Source: a virus. From it: 37,932 bases of DNA. The translations under genes were made by a program, and so were the position numbers. Below, piece after piece: positions 13,626-22,832 of this stretch. Where the stretch lies: positions 1 through 37,932 of IMG/VR virus record IMGVR_UViG_3300008114_001224; one strand, written 5' to 3'. Every line of letters begins with the position of its first letter. Position 1 is the first letter of the stretch. The notes under the pieces are model-generated. The model was not told where the DNA came from and ran no database searches. It saw nothing but the letters and a program-made list of their open reading frames with translations.

Positions 13626-14455
13626 GTATAGTATTTAATGCCAAGGATCATAGCTATAGAAGCAATGACGGCTCAGAGATTAATTGGATAAGTGTAACTA
13701 CTTTGGTATCACATTTTAAGATACCTTTTGATGCTGAGAAAGTAGCAAAGAAGGTTTGTAAGAATAAAAGATCTAAGTGGTACGGCTATACTCCAAAAGA
13801 AATTGTAACTATTTGGAATGCTGAATCAGAAAGAGCAATGTCTCTTGGTACTTTTTATCATAACCAAAGAGAAGCTGACTTATGTGCTTTAGCTTCAATA
13901 GAAAGAGAAGGTATAACTGTACCTGTATTTAAACCAACAGATTTAAATGATGGTATTAAGTTAGCACCATCACAAAAACTAGAACCAGGCGTGTATCCAG
14001 AGCATATGGTTTATCTTAAATCAGCAGGCATCTGTGGTCAGTCAGATCTCGTAGAAGTAGTTAATGGTAAAGTAAACATTATTGACTATAAAACTAATAA
14101 AGAGATTAAGACTGAATCTTACAAAGATTGGGAGGGGGTGTCTGAAAAAATGCTCTCTCCTGTATCTAGTTTAGATGATTGTAATTTTAATCACTACAGT
14201 CTGCAGTTAAGTATCTATATGTACATGATACTAAAGCATAACCCTAAATTACAACCCGGGAAAATGTTTATCCATCATATAGTATTTGAAACAGATGGTT
14301 TAGATAAATATGGATACCCTTTAACTAGTTATGATGATAATGGAGATCCAATTGTTAAAGATGTAGTGCAGATGGAAATACCATATTTAAAAGATGAGGT
14401 AATTGCAATTATGCACTACTTACATGATAACAGAGATAAAATTAAAAAGAAATGA
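13622..14455 (+). CDS. PD-(D/E)XK nuclease, RecB/exonuclease-like, 277 aa
   Basis: Carries the RecB-type nuclease motifs in order: 'SLGTFYHNQRE' (G76-x3-H80), E127 in 'PEHMV', D142 in 'GICGQSDLVEVV', and 'NIIDYKTNK' with the D155-x-K157 pair, followed by the helix with 'YSLQLSIYMYMI' that matches motif V (QL...Y). Such enzymes are Mg-dependent exonucleases used in recombination, DNA degradation or packaging-end processing. Lying upstream of the terminase, it may process replicated DNA for packaging. Overlaps both neighbours by 4 bases. Confidence 0.8.
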   Translation: MSIVFNAKDHSYRSNDGSEINWISVTTLVSHFKIPFDAEKVAKKVCKNKRSKWYGYTPKEIVTIWNAESERAMSLGTFYHNQREADLCALASIEREGITVPVFKPTDLNDGIKLAPSQKLEPGVYPEHMVYLKSAGICGQSDLVEVVNGKVNIIDYKTNKEIKTESYKDWEGVSEKMLSPVSSLDDCNFNHYSLQLSIYMYMILKHNPKLQPGKMFIHHIVFETDGLDKYGYPLTSYDDNGDPIVKDVVQMEIPYLKDEVIAIMHYLHDNRDKIKKK

Positions 14456-14967
14456 TAGTAAAACTATTTGATATACAGAATGGTAAAGTAATTCCCACAG
14501 AACATTGCTATACTCTAAAGGCTCTTAAAATGGTTATGGATAACTATCCTGATAACTATATCAAGATATATCAGTACTTATTCTATATGACTTGTCCTAA
14601 TCCAGATTTAAATCCATTCTTTTATACTCCGGATTTAGATAAAGAGTCTTTAATTCTAGATCAAATAGAAGCAGACTTCTCTACTGAAGATGAAGATATA
14701 TACATAGCACTGCAGTTCTGCCAGAGAATGTATGAGACTCCTACATCCAGAGCATACAAAGGAATTGCATCCATGTTAGATAGATTAGGTAGATATATGG
14801 AAACTACACCTATTACACACGGGCGTGATGGTAATATTACTGCTTTAGTAAATGCTGCTAAAAACTATGAGGCAATTAGAGCATCTTTCAAAGGAGCTTA
14901 TAAAGATCTACAAGAAGAACAATCTAGTAGAGTAAGAGGTGGTATTGGAATGGCATATGATCAGTAA
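14452..14967 (+). CDS. Conserved pre-terminase protein, 171 aa
   Basis: Mostly helical, with 'YTLKALKMVMDNYPDNYIKI', 'LFYMTCPNPDLNPFFYTPDL' and 'GNITALVNAAKNYEAIRASF'. No catalytic motif. It overlaps the nuclease (ATGA) and shares one base with the terminase start (TAATG), so it is made together with the terminase. A small terminase subunit or portal/terminase accessory role is the most natural guess from position, without direct sequence support. Confidence 0.65.
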   Translation: MIVKLFDIQNGKVIPTEHCYTLKALKMVMDNYPDNYIKIYQYLFYMTCPNPDLNPFFYTPDLDKESLILDQIEADFSTEDEDIYIALQFCQRMYETPTSRAYKGIASMLDRLGRYMETTPITHGRDGNITALVNAAKNYEAIRASFKGAYKDLQEEQSSRVRGGIGMAYDQ

Positions 14968-15269
14968 TGGAGATATTTGAAAACATACCAACTTATGATA
15001 ATGGAACTTGGACTGTTACAGACTTTTCTTCAAGAGAAGAGTTTGCCAAGTTTTTAAGAGACTTATTTAAAGAACCAGGTAAATATAACTTTGATGAAAC
15101 TAGCTTATTATTTAATGCTGAATCCAGAAAGTTCAGACAAGACGGATATTACTGCGACTCTCCATTTAAATCCAAAGATTTTATCAATTACTGGGATGAA
15201 CAAAAACTCAGATGTAGGAGAGGAGTTATCTATAAATCAGAAGACAACATCTCAACTACAAGCATGTAG
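14967..15269 (+). pseudogene. terL: Large terminase, N-terminal fragment
   Basis: One hundred codons ending in a stop at 15267. 'FRQDGYYCDSPFKSKDFINY' and 'WDEQKLRCRRGVIYKS' match the N-terminal part of large terminases of this phage type, where the chain should continue through a segment containing 'Y.W.NF.PI' and 'Y..LYE..AEL' before the ATPase motif. Here it ends in 'EDNISTTSM' instead. The ATPase-motif coding continues in another frame from 15236. See the finding on the split terminase. Confidence 0.65.
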
Positions 15270-15310
15270 CTATTCTTAAGAAACGTCAGATAGCTTCCTC
15301 TTACTTTCAT

Positions 15311-17035
15311 ATGGCTAAGCTTTTAAACCAGATATGGTTTGAGTCTGGGGTCACATTAAAGATAGGAGCAAGTCTTAAAGACTATATAAATGAGAAAGGC
15401 TCTTGGAAATTCTTAGATGAATATGCTGCATTCTTAAATGAACATACTGCTTGGTATAGACCAATGACTCCACACAAGGTAATGATGTGGCAACAGAAGA
15501 TAGAAGTTAGAAAAGGAGATAGAAAGAATGAGGTTGGTCTCAAAGGTACTATGCAAGGTATGTCATTTGAGAAAGATCCAACAAATGGTGTAGGGGGTCC
15601 GGTAAAGTTCTTTTTCCATGAGGAGGCAGGTATTGCTCCTAAGATGGATCAGACATATGAGTATATGAGACCAGCAATGAGATCTGGTTTAATTACTACA
15701 GGTATGTTTATAGCTGCAGGCTCAGTAGGGGATTTATCTCAGTGTAACCCTCTTAAGGATATGATCCTGAATCCTACTTCAAAAGATATTTATGCTGTAG
15801 AAACTAATTTAATAGACAGTAAAGGAACAGAAGGTCTCTCAGGTTTGTTTATTCCTGAGCAATGGTCTATGCCACCACATATAGACCAATATGGTAATTC
15901 ACAAGTAGAAGAAGCTTTGATTGCCCTGGAAGAACAATTTGAAAAATGGAAGAAAGAATTATCTCCAGAAGATTACCAGTTAAGGATATCTCAGCACCCT
16001 AGAAATATTGAAGAGGCATTTGCACATAGATCAGTATCTGTATTCCCTCCACATTTAGTAGCAGCACAAAGAAGAAGAATAGAAGAGAAGGAATATGCAT
16101 ATGAATTCTTAGATATATTCTATGATGAGAATGGTAAACCTGCTGTAAGAGAAACAACTAAACTCCCAATTATGGAGTTTCCTGTATCTAAAAAACTAGA
16201 AGATAAAACAGGAACATTAGTAGTTTGGGAAAGACCAATTAAAGATCCAACCTTTGGTCAGTATTATGCATCTATTGACCCCGTGTCAGAAGGTAAGACA
16301 ACTACCTCAGAATCACTGTGTTCTATTTATGTAATGAAAGCTCCAGTTGAAGTAACTAAGGTAACTGGCGTAGAAACAGAGACTTATCTAGAACAAGATA
16401 AAATAGTTGCAGCATGGTGCGGTAGGTTTGATGATATTAATAAAACTCATCAAAGATTAGAACTAATAATAGAATGGTATAATGCTTGGGCATTAATAGA
16501 AAGTAACATATCTCTTTTTATTCAATACATGATATCTAGAAAGAAACAAAGATATCTTGTACCAAAAGGACAGATTATGTTCCTTAAAGATCTTGGTGCA
16601 AATACTAACGTTTATCAGGAGTATGGTTGGAGAAACACGGGTAACTTATTTAAAGCTCACATGCTTAGTTATGTTATTGAGTATTGCAAAGAAGAGCTAG
16701 ATACAGAAACAAAACCAGATGGAACAATAGTAAGAACTAAATATGGAATAGAAAGAATTCCAGATCCTATGTTAATGAAAGAGATGCAAGAATACGTAGA
16801 AGGACTCAACGTGGATAGACTTGTAGCATTTACTGCTTTAGTTGCATTTATGAGGATTCAGCAATCAAATAGAGGATATGCTAAAAGAACAATCATGGAT
16901 GATGCAGCTAAAAACTTGCAAAAGTCAGAAAAAATGTTTAAATTAAATAGTAGTCCATTTAGGCATATGGGCAGCAACCGTGGATTAACAAATGGGTCAG
17001 TGTTTAAAAAATCCCCATTTAAAAATATAAAATAA
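15311..17035 (+). CDS. terL: Large terminase, ATPase and nuclease part, 574 aa
   Basis: The packaging motor that cuts concatemers and drives DNA into the head. Homologous coding begins before this ATG: the same frame is open from 15236 and encodes 'HLNYKHVAILKKRQIASSYF', the Walker A-like region of this terminase type. Within the part starting at 15311, 'GGPVKFFFHEEAGIAP' (about 95-110) is Walker B with the catalytic Glu, 'LITTGMFIAAGSVGDL' the coupling region, and 'GQYYASIDPVSEGKT' (D323) the first acidic motif of the RNase H-like nuclease. The ATG at 15311 is the first one available but would leave out the Walker A. Portal follows two bases later. Confidence 0.85.
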   Translation: MAKLLNQIWFESGVTLKIGASLKDYINEKGSWKFLDEYAAFLNEHTAWYRPMTPHKVMMWQQKIEVRKGDRKNEVGLKGTMQGMSFEKDPTNGVGGPVKFFFHEEAGIAPKMDQTYEYMRPAMRSGLITTGMFIAAGSVGDLSQCNPLKDMILNPTSKDIYAVETNLIDSKGTEGLSGLFIPEQWSMPPHIDQYGNSQVEEALIALEEQFEKWKKELSPEDYQLRISQHPRNIEEAFAHRSVSVFPPHLVAAQRRRIEEKEYAYEFLDIFYDENGKPAVRETTKLPIMEFPVSKKLEDKTGTLVVWERPIKDPTFGQYYASIDPVSEGKTTTSESLCSIYVMKAPVEVTKVTGVETETYLEQDKIVAAWCGRFDDINKTHQRLELIIEWYNAWALIESNISLFIQYMISRKKQRYLVPKGQIMFLKDLGANTNVYQEYGWRNTGNLFKAHMLSYVIEYCKEELDTETKPDGTIVRTKYGIERIPDPMLMKEMQEYVEGLNVDRLVAFTALVAFMRIQQSNRGYAKRTIMDDAAKNLQKSEKMFKLNSSPFRHMGSNRGLTNGSVFKKSPFKNIK

Positions 17036-17037
17036 CT

Positions 17038-19779
17038 ATGCAAGTATATAACGCATTACAGTTAAAAAAAGGTGCTAAAGTAGAGCAGAATAGAATGGGT
17101 AGTATTACCCAACCTTTGCAGTTTTTATCTAAAAAAGATAAAGATCCAGAATGGGCTGCTTGGAACTTAGACTGGTTAGAATGGAATGGTCTTAAGCAAA
17201 TCAGAAGAAATGCAAGAAGACTAATGAAAAACTATAAGCTTGCAAAAGGTATTATTGATAGATCTGATTATATAATTGAAGAAGATAATGAATATAAAGA
17301 TATAGTAGAATTATTAACTAGAGAAGAAGCATCAGCATTAGAGTTAAAGTTCTATCCAATTATTCCAAATGTTATTAATGTCTTAGTAGCTGAATTTGCT
17401 AAAAGATCAACAAAGCTTACATACAAAACCATTGATGAGTATTCATATAATGAAATGCTTGAGCAAAAAAGAAAAATGGTAGAAGACACTTTGATGTCTC
17501 AAGCACAAGTTAAAATTTCAGCAGCTCTTATAGAACAAGGATTAGATCCTCAATCAGAAGAAGCTCAACAACAATTAAATCCAGAACAATTAAAAAGTCT
17601 TCCTGAAATAGAGCAATTCTTTAAAAAGGATTATAGATCTATGGTAGAGCAATGGGCTTCACATCAGCATAAAGTGGATGTAGAAAGATTTAAAATGGAT
17701 GAGCTAGAAGAAAGAGGCTTTAGAGACATGCTTATCACAGATAGAGAATTCTGGCATTTCCATATGATGGAAGATGACTATGAAGTAGAGCTCTGGAATC
17801 CTGTAGTTACTTTCTATCACAAGTCTCCGGATGTAAGATATATATCTCAAGGTAACTGGGTAGGTAAGATAGATATGTTAACTGTATCAGATGTAATAGA
17901 TAAGTATGGTTACATTATGACTGAAGAACAGTTAAAAGCTTGTGAGGCTATTTATCCAATTAGATCTGGTGGTTATATTGTTGGAGGATATCAAAATGAT
18001 GGTACATATTATGATGGAACTAAATCACATGAATGGAATGTCAATATGCCATCTCTTGCATATAGACAATATACTACTGCTAGAGCCAATTCTATTATGG
18101 ATGGCGGTGATATTATAAACCAGATATTATCACAAGGAGAAGATTACTTTGACCAAGGTACTGCATACTTACTTAGGGTAACTCAAGCATATTGGAAGTC
18201 TCAAAGAAAAGTTGGTCACCTTACTAAGATTACAGAAGAAGGTGAAGTAACTAATGAGATTGTTACTGAAGACTACAAAGTAATTGATAAACCAATATAT
18301 GATACTAGATTATTTAATAATAAAACAAAAGATAATTTAGTATTTGGAGAACACATTGATTGGATTTGGATTAATGAAGTATGGGGAGGAATTAAAATTG
18401 GACCAAACATTCCTTCATTCTGGGGTATGAATAATCCAGGTGGGTTCTCTCCTATATATATCGGTATCCAAAAAAATAAAATTGGACCATTAAAGTTTCA
18501 ATTTAAAGGAGATCAAAGTTTATATGGATGTAAACTTCCTGTAGAGGGTTCTGTATTCTCAGATAGAAATACAAAGTCTACAGCACTAATAGATTTAATG
18601 AAACCATACCAGATTGGATATAACATTGTAAATAATCAGATTGCAGATATCTTAGTAGATGAACTTGGTACTGTTATTATGTTAGATCAAAACTCTTTAC
18701 CTAGGCACTCATTAGGTGAAGATTGGGGTAAAGGTAATTATGCTAAGGCTTATGTAGCAATGAAGAATTTCCAAATGCTACCTCTTGATACATCTATTAC
18801 AAATACAGAGAATGCATTAAACTTTTCTCATTTCCAGAAACTTGATCTAGAACAAACAAATAGATTAATGTCCAGGATTCAGCTTGCTAATTACTTTAAA
18901 CAACAAGCATATGAAGTAATTGGGGTTAATCCACAAAGAATGGGGCAACAGTTATCACAGCAAACCGCTACAGGAGTAGAGCAAGCTGTTGCAGCATCTT
19001 ATGCGCAAACTGAAATATTCTTTATTCAGCACTGTGATTACTTAATGCCAAGAGTACATCAGATGAGAACTGATTTAGCTCAATATTATAACTCTACTAA
19101 ACCATCTACAAGATTAACATATATCACAGGAGCAGATGAGAAAGTTAATTTTGAAATTAATGGTACAGATCTTTTAATGAGAGATCTTAATATCTTCTGT
19201 AGTACAACTGCAAATCATAGATCTATTCTTGAGCAATTAAAACAAATGGCAATTCAGAATAATACTACAGGAGCATCTATTTACGATCTTGGTAAGATTA
19301 TGCAATCTGAGTCAATTGCTGAAGTTAATACAGTACTTAAAGCATCTGATCAAAAACAACAAGCTCAGAAACAACAAGAAATGCAAAGTCAACAGCAAAT
19401 GCAACAAGAACAACTTCAAAAACAACAAGAGATTGAGCAAATGAAGATTGATGCACAAGCTGCTGAGAAAGAAAAAGATAGACAAAGAGATATCTTAGTT
19501 GCCGAAATTAGAGCTGCTGGTTATGGTTCTATGTCTGATGTTAATCAAAACATGATGTCAGACTATAATGATGCCATGAAAGAGATTAGATCAAGTGAAC
19601 AATACCAACAACAAACAGATTTGCAAAGAGAAAAAGAAGTAAATAGAATGTCTATTGAATCTCAAAAATCTCAAATTGAAAGAGAAAAAATCCAAGCGCA
19701 GAGAGATATAGCAGATAAACAGTTGCAAATTGCACAGGAAAACAAAAACAAATATGATAATAAGAATAATAAAAAATAG
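17038..19779 (+). CDS. Portal protein, 913 aa
   Basis: Follows the terminase directly and precedes the scaffold, the usual place of the portal. The core (about 20-760) is mixed alpha/beta with 'AAWNLDWLEWNGLKQIRRNA', 'IIPNVINVLVAEFAKRSTKL' and 'YEVELWNPVVTFYHKSPDVR', and 'GVNPQRMGQQLSQQTATGVE' near the expected tunnel region. Residues ~765-905 are an exceptionally Gln-rich coiled coil (QKQQAQKQQEMQSQQQMQQE), like the barrel extension of large podovirus portals. Forms the dodecameric DNA gateway and docking point for the terminase. Longer than most portals. Confidence 0.85.
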   Translation: MQVYNALQLKKGAKVEQNRMGSITQPLQFLSKKDKDPEWAAWNLDWLEWNGLKQIRRNARRLMKNYKLAKGIIDRSDYIIEEDNEYKDIVELLTREEASALELKFYPIIPNVINVLVAEFAKRSTKLTYKTIDEYSYNEMLEQKRKMVEDTLMSQAQVKISAALIEQGLDPQSEEAQQQLNPEQLKSLPEIEQFFKKDYRSMVEQWASHQHKVDVERFKMDELEERGFRDMLITDREFWHFHMMEDDYEVELWNPVVTFYHKSPDVRYISQGNWVGKIDMLTVSDVIDKYGYIMTEEQLKACEAIYPIRSGGYIVGGYQNDGTYYDGTKSHEWNVNMPSLAYRQYTTARANSIMDGGDIINQILSQGEDYFDQGTAYLLRVTQAYWKSQRKVGHLTKITEEGEVTNEIVTEDYKVIDKPIYDTRLFNNKTKDNLVFGEHIDWIWINEVWGGIKIGPNIPSFWGMNNPGGFSPIYIGIQKNKIGPLKFQFKGDQSLYGCKLPVEGSVFSDRNTKSTALIDLMKPYQIGYNIVNNQIADILVDELGTVIMLDQNSLPRHSLGEDWGKGNYAKAYVAMKNFQMLPLDTSITNTENALNFSHFQKLDLEQTNRLMSRIQLANYFKQQAYEVIGVNPQRMGQQLSQQTATGVEQAVAASYAQTEIFFIQHCDYLMPRVHQMRTDLAQYYNSTKPSTRLTYITGADEKVNFEINGTDLLMRDLNIFCSTTANHRSILEQLKQMAIQNNTTGASIYDLGKIMQSESIAEVNTVLKASDQKQQAQKQQEMQSQQQMQQEQLQKQQEIEQMKIDAQAAEKEKDRQRDILVAEIRAAGYGSMSDVNQNMMSDYNDAMKEIRSSEQYQQQTDLQREKEVNRMSIESQKSQIEREKIQAQRDIADKQLQIAQENKNKYDNKNNKK

Positions 19780-19869
19780 ACTTAGCTATATAGTCTGAAA
19801 AAAAATTTTTTATCATATAAATTTTTGAAGTTTATTGCTTATATTAAATTATAAACAAAACCAACAAAC

Positions 19870-21111
19870 ATGGAAGAATTAGAAAAAAATCTTGATGAGA
19901 ATCAAGTGCAAGATTCTACAACGGTAGGTCAAGCAGATGTAAACATTGATGAGATCTTTGGAATGCCAGGAGCTGACAGTGTTATGCTACCAGCAGAAGA
20001 AGAGAAACCAAAGTCTATGTTTTCTAAAGAAACAGTAGACACCACGTTCCTTGACACGCCTGCTTCTAAAGAAGAAGCAGCAAATAAAGAAGTAGTTAAT
20101 GAAACTATAGCTGAGTTAGATAATCTAATTTCTCAGGAAGAAGATGCTGGTAATAAAGGAAGACCAAAAGTTGATAAATCAGGTCTTGCTGAATTAGCAG
20201 TAAAAATGATTGAGGAAGGAACTCTTATTCCTTTTGATGATGATAAACCATTAGAGGAATATACTACAAAAGATTTCCGTGAACTATTTGAAGCTAACTT
20301 TCAGGAAAGAGAAAATGCAGTTAGAGAGAATACTCCAAAAGAATTTTTTCAATCATTACCTGAAGAACTTCAAGTAGCTGCAAAATATGTTGCAGATGGT
20401 GGACAAGATCTTAAAGGTTTGTTTAGAACTCTTGCGCAAGTAGAAGAGATGTATGAACTAGATACATCCAATGAGTATGATCAAGCTGAGATTGCAAGAC
20501 AATACTTACATGCTACACAGTTTGGAACTGCAGAAGAAATTGAAGCTGAGATTCAAGATTGGCATGAAATGGGGAAACTTAAACAAAAAGCTGACCAGTT
20601 CAAACCAAAGTTAGATAGAATGCAAGAAGAAATTGTAGCTAGAAAACTTGCAGAACAAGAGTATAAGAAAGAACAACAAGCAGCTCAAGCAAAAGCTTAT
20701 CAAGATAATGTATACAATACACTATCTGCTGGCGAACTAGGAGGTCTTAAATTAGATAGAAAAACTCAAAGTATTTTATTCTCAGGATTAGTTCAACCTA
20801 ACTACCCTTCAATTTCTGTTAAACCTACTAACTTACTTGGGCACTTATTAGAGAAGTATCAGTTTGTAGAACCAAGACACGATCTTATTGCAGAAGCACT
20901 TTGGTTACTTGCAGATCCAGATGGATATAAATCTAAAGTTAAAGATCAAGGAGGTAAACAAGCTGTAGAAAAAACTGTAAGACAATTGAAGACAGAACAG
21001 TCTAGAAAAATTACTTCTTCTGTAAATGATGATAGAGAATATGATTCTAAAACAAAAACAAGTAAACCACAAAGAACTATCTCTAGAAATAATATGTTCA
21101 AGAGATTTTAA
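19870..21111 (+). CDS. Scaffolding protein candidate, 413 aa
   Basis: Highly charged protein between portal and major capsid. An acidic, disordered N-terminus (~1-130, many E and D), a helical centre with coiled coil (KPKLDRMQEEIVARKLAEQE, YKKEQQAAQAKAYQ), and a basic C-terminal tail ending 'QRTISRNNMFKRF'. This charge layout, with a positive tail that contacts the capsid protein, is typical of phage scaffolds, which organise the procapsid and then leave. No protease motif seen. The A-rich leader (aaccaacaaacATG) lacks a Shine-Dalgarno site. Confidence 0.65.
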   Translation: MEELEKNLDENQVQDSTTVGQADVNIDEIFGMPGADSVMLPAEEEKPKSMFSKETVDTTFLDTPASKEEAANKEVVNETIAELDNLISQEEDAGNKGRPKVDKSGLAELAVKMIEEGTLIPFDDDKPLEEYTTKDFRELFEANFQERENAVRENTPKEFFQSLPEELQVAAKYVADGGQDLKGLFRTLAQVEEMYELDTSNEYDQAEIARQYLHATQFGTAEEIEAEIQDWHEMGKLKQKADQFKPKLDRMQEEIVARKLAEQEYKKEQQAAQAKAYQDNVYNTLSAGELGGLKLDRKTQSILFSGLVQPNYPSISVKPTNLLGHLLEKYQFVEPRHDLIAEALWLLADPDGYKSKVKDQGGKQAVEKTVRQLKTEQSRKITSSVNDDREYDSKTKTSKPQRTISRNNMFKRF

Positions 21112-21139
21112 TTAAGTAACAATAAAAACAAATATAAAA

Positions 21140-22759
21140 ATGGCAACTCCAATTTTAAACAATGGGATATTCCTAAGAGACACAGCCTACCAAGCGTCAT
21201 CGCATGTAGACTCTTATCACTTAGTGAATATGTTAAAAGATGCTGAACCTATGGATTTAGGTCCAGTAGACCTTTGGGCTATGGCTCAAAAAGTAGAAAT
21301 GCCGCTTTACCAGCTTTCTAGCTTTGGTGGCAAAAATGTAATTATGGTTGATAATGCTCGTGGAGAGTATAAGTGGCAGACCCCTGTCTCTACAGATCTT
21401 CCATATATTCTTGAGGATATTGAACCACTTAACACATTTAAAGGTGTTGATGGAAGTACCTTCAGAATTAAATTAAGCCGCAGAGAATTTGGACATGGTG
21501 ATATCATCACTTATGACAAATACAATGGGGTTGAGATGTACATTACAGATGAGGATATCCTCAACTTAGGTGACGGTTATGTTTACACTGTACAGTTGGT
21601 AAACAACGATAACAACAGATTCCTTGATAACAGATTCTTGGCTAATGGTACAAGATTCTTTAGAAAAGGTTCAGCAAGAGGTGAATATGGTGAAAGATTC
21701 TCTGACATCATTACTCAAGCTGGATTCCGTGAATACTATAACTTTGTTGGTGGTGCTGAAGCTCACGTACATTATTCTATCTCTTCTAGAGCAGACTTAA
21801 TGATCAAAGGTGGTATGAATGCAGATGGTACAGTTCCTGTAACTGAGATCTGGAGAACATTTGACAAAAATAACTTAGACCCATCAATCACATCTTTAGA
21901 GGATATGGTTAAAGTTATGGGTAAAGACGCTGTTAAAAAAGCATTTGACAATGGAGATCTTTCTAGAACTTTCTTGACAAATATGGAAGCAGCTCACCTT
22001 TCTAAAATTGCAACTGACATTGAGACTTACTTAATGTGGGGACAAGGAGGTAAAGTTCGTCAAGATGGTCCAGATGATATCAGATTGTCTGTTGGACTTT
22101 GGCAACAGTTGAACAACGCGTTCAAAAGAGTATACAACAAAAATAACTTTACTCTTGACTTATTCCGTGGAGAAATCTATAACTTCTTCAATGGTAAAGT
22201 TGAGTTCCAAGGACCAGATCCAAAAAGATCTCTTATTGTACAAACTGGTATGGGTGGTATGCGTATGGTTAATGAGGCCATTAGACAAGAAGCTATCGCA
22301 TCAGGTTTGTTAATTCAGGCTGCTGATATTGGTGCTATCACTGGTAAAGGTATGGACTTGAACTTTGGATTTGCTTATACTTCATATGTAATTCCATTCT
22401 TGGCAAATGTTAAGTTTGTTCTTAACCCAGCATTTGACAATGTTCATACAAATGATATTGAGAACCCAATCATTGATGGTTTCCCATTATCTTCTTATAG
22501 CTTTATCATCTTTGATATCACTGATAACACTAATGATAACATCTTTATGTTGAAACTTTCTTGGGATAACCAATTGAAGTGGTGGTACCAAAATGGTACT
22601 ATGGACTACATGGGAAGAACTCAAGGATTCCAGTCTTCTGGACAATTCAACGGGTACCGTGTGATGATGTCTCAAACAATGCCAGCTATTTGGGTAAAAG
22701 ACCCAACTAAAGTCTTGAAAATTGTTATGAGAAACCCAATCACCGGAGGCTCTCTATAA
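21140..22759 (+). CDS. Major capsid protein, 539 aa
   Basis: Assigned from position after the scaffold, from length, and from signs of high expression: more C-ending codons (AAC, TTC, GAC) than its neighbours, and a private strong terminator. The chain begins 'MATPILNNGIFLRDTAYQAS' and contains 'SRREFGHGDIITYDKYNGVE', 'RTFDKNNLDPSITSLEDMVK' and a C-terminal 'MMSQTMPAIWVKDPTKVLKI', fitting an HK97-type shell protein of crAss-like size, but the fold cannot be proved from sequence alone. The leader is A-rich (aaaacaaatataaaaATG) without a Shine-Dalgarno site. Confidence 0.75.
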   Translation: MATPILNNGIFLRDTAYQASSHVDSYHLVNMLKDAEPMDLGPVDLWAMAQKVEMPLYQLSSFGGKNVIMVDNARGEYKWQTPVSTDLPYILEDIEPLNTFKGVDGSTFRIKLSRREFGHGDIITYDKYNGVEMYITDEDILNLGDGYVYTVQLVNNDNNRFLDNRFLANGTRFFRKGSARGEYGERFSDIITQAGFREYYNFVGGAEAHVHYSISSRADLMIKGGMNADGTVPVTEIWRTFDKNNLDPSITSLEDMVKVMGKDAVKKAFDNGDLSRTFLTNMEAAHLSKIATDIETYLMWGQGGKVRQDGPDDIRLSVGLWQQLNNAFKRVYNKNNFTLDLFRGEIYNFFNGKVEFQGPDPKRSLIVQTGMGGMRMVNEAIRQEAIASGLLIQAADIGAITGKGMDLNFGFAYTSYVIPFLANVKFVLNPAFDNVHTNDIENPIIDGFPLSSYSFIIFDITDNTNDNIFMLKLSWDNQLKWWYQNGTMDYMGRTQGFQSSGQFNGYRVMMSQTMPAIWVKDPTKVLKIVMRNPITGGSL

Positions 22760-22774
22760 TAGATCAAAGTATGA

Positions 22775-22801
22775 GAGGGAGAGTAATATCTCCCTCTTTT
22801 T
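22775..22801 (+). terminator. Rho-independent terminator after major capsid
   Basis: GAGGGAGA (22775-22782) pairs exactly with TCTCCCTC (22789-22796) around a 6-base loop, then TTTTT. It separates the capsid transcript from the following head genes. Confidence 0.85.
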
Positions 22802-22832
22802 ACTTATTTTTAAATTTTAAAACCAACAAAAA

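Noticed and set aside
15200-15270. Programmed ribosomal frameshift joining the terminase parts
   Set aside because: A -1 shift would connect the frames, but no X-XXY-YYZ heptamer or downstream stem is seen in the overlap (15236-15269), and a simple shift would still leave out the residues that seem to be missing.
15091-15279. A 62-codon frame spanning the terminase join
   Set aside because: Its translation matches nothing in terminases and it is a shifted reading of the N-terminal fragment; the homologous sequence lies in the two other frames.
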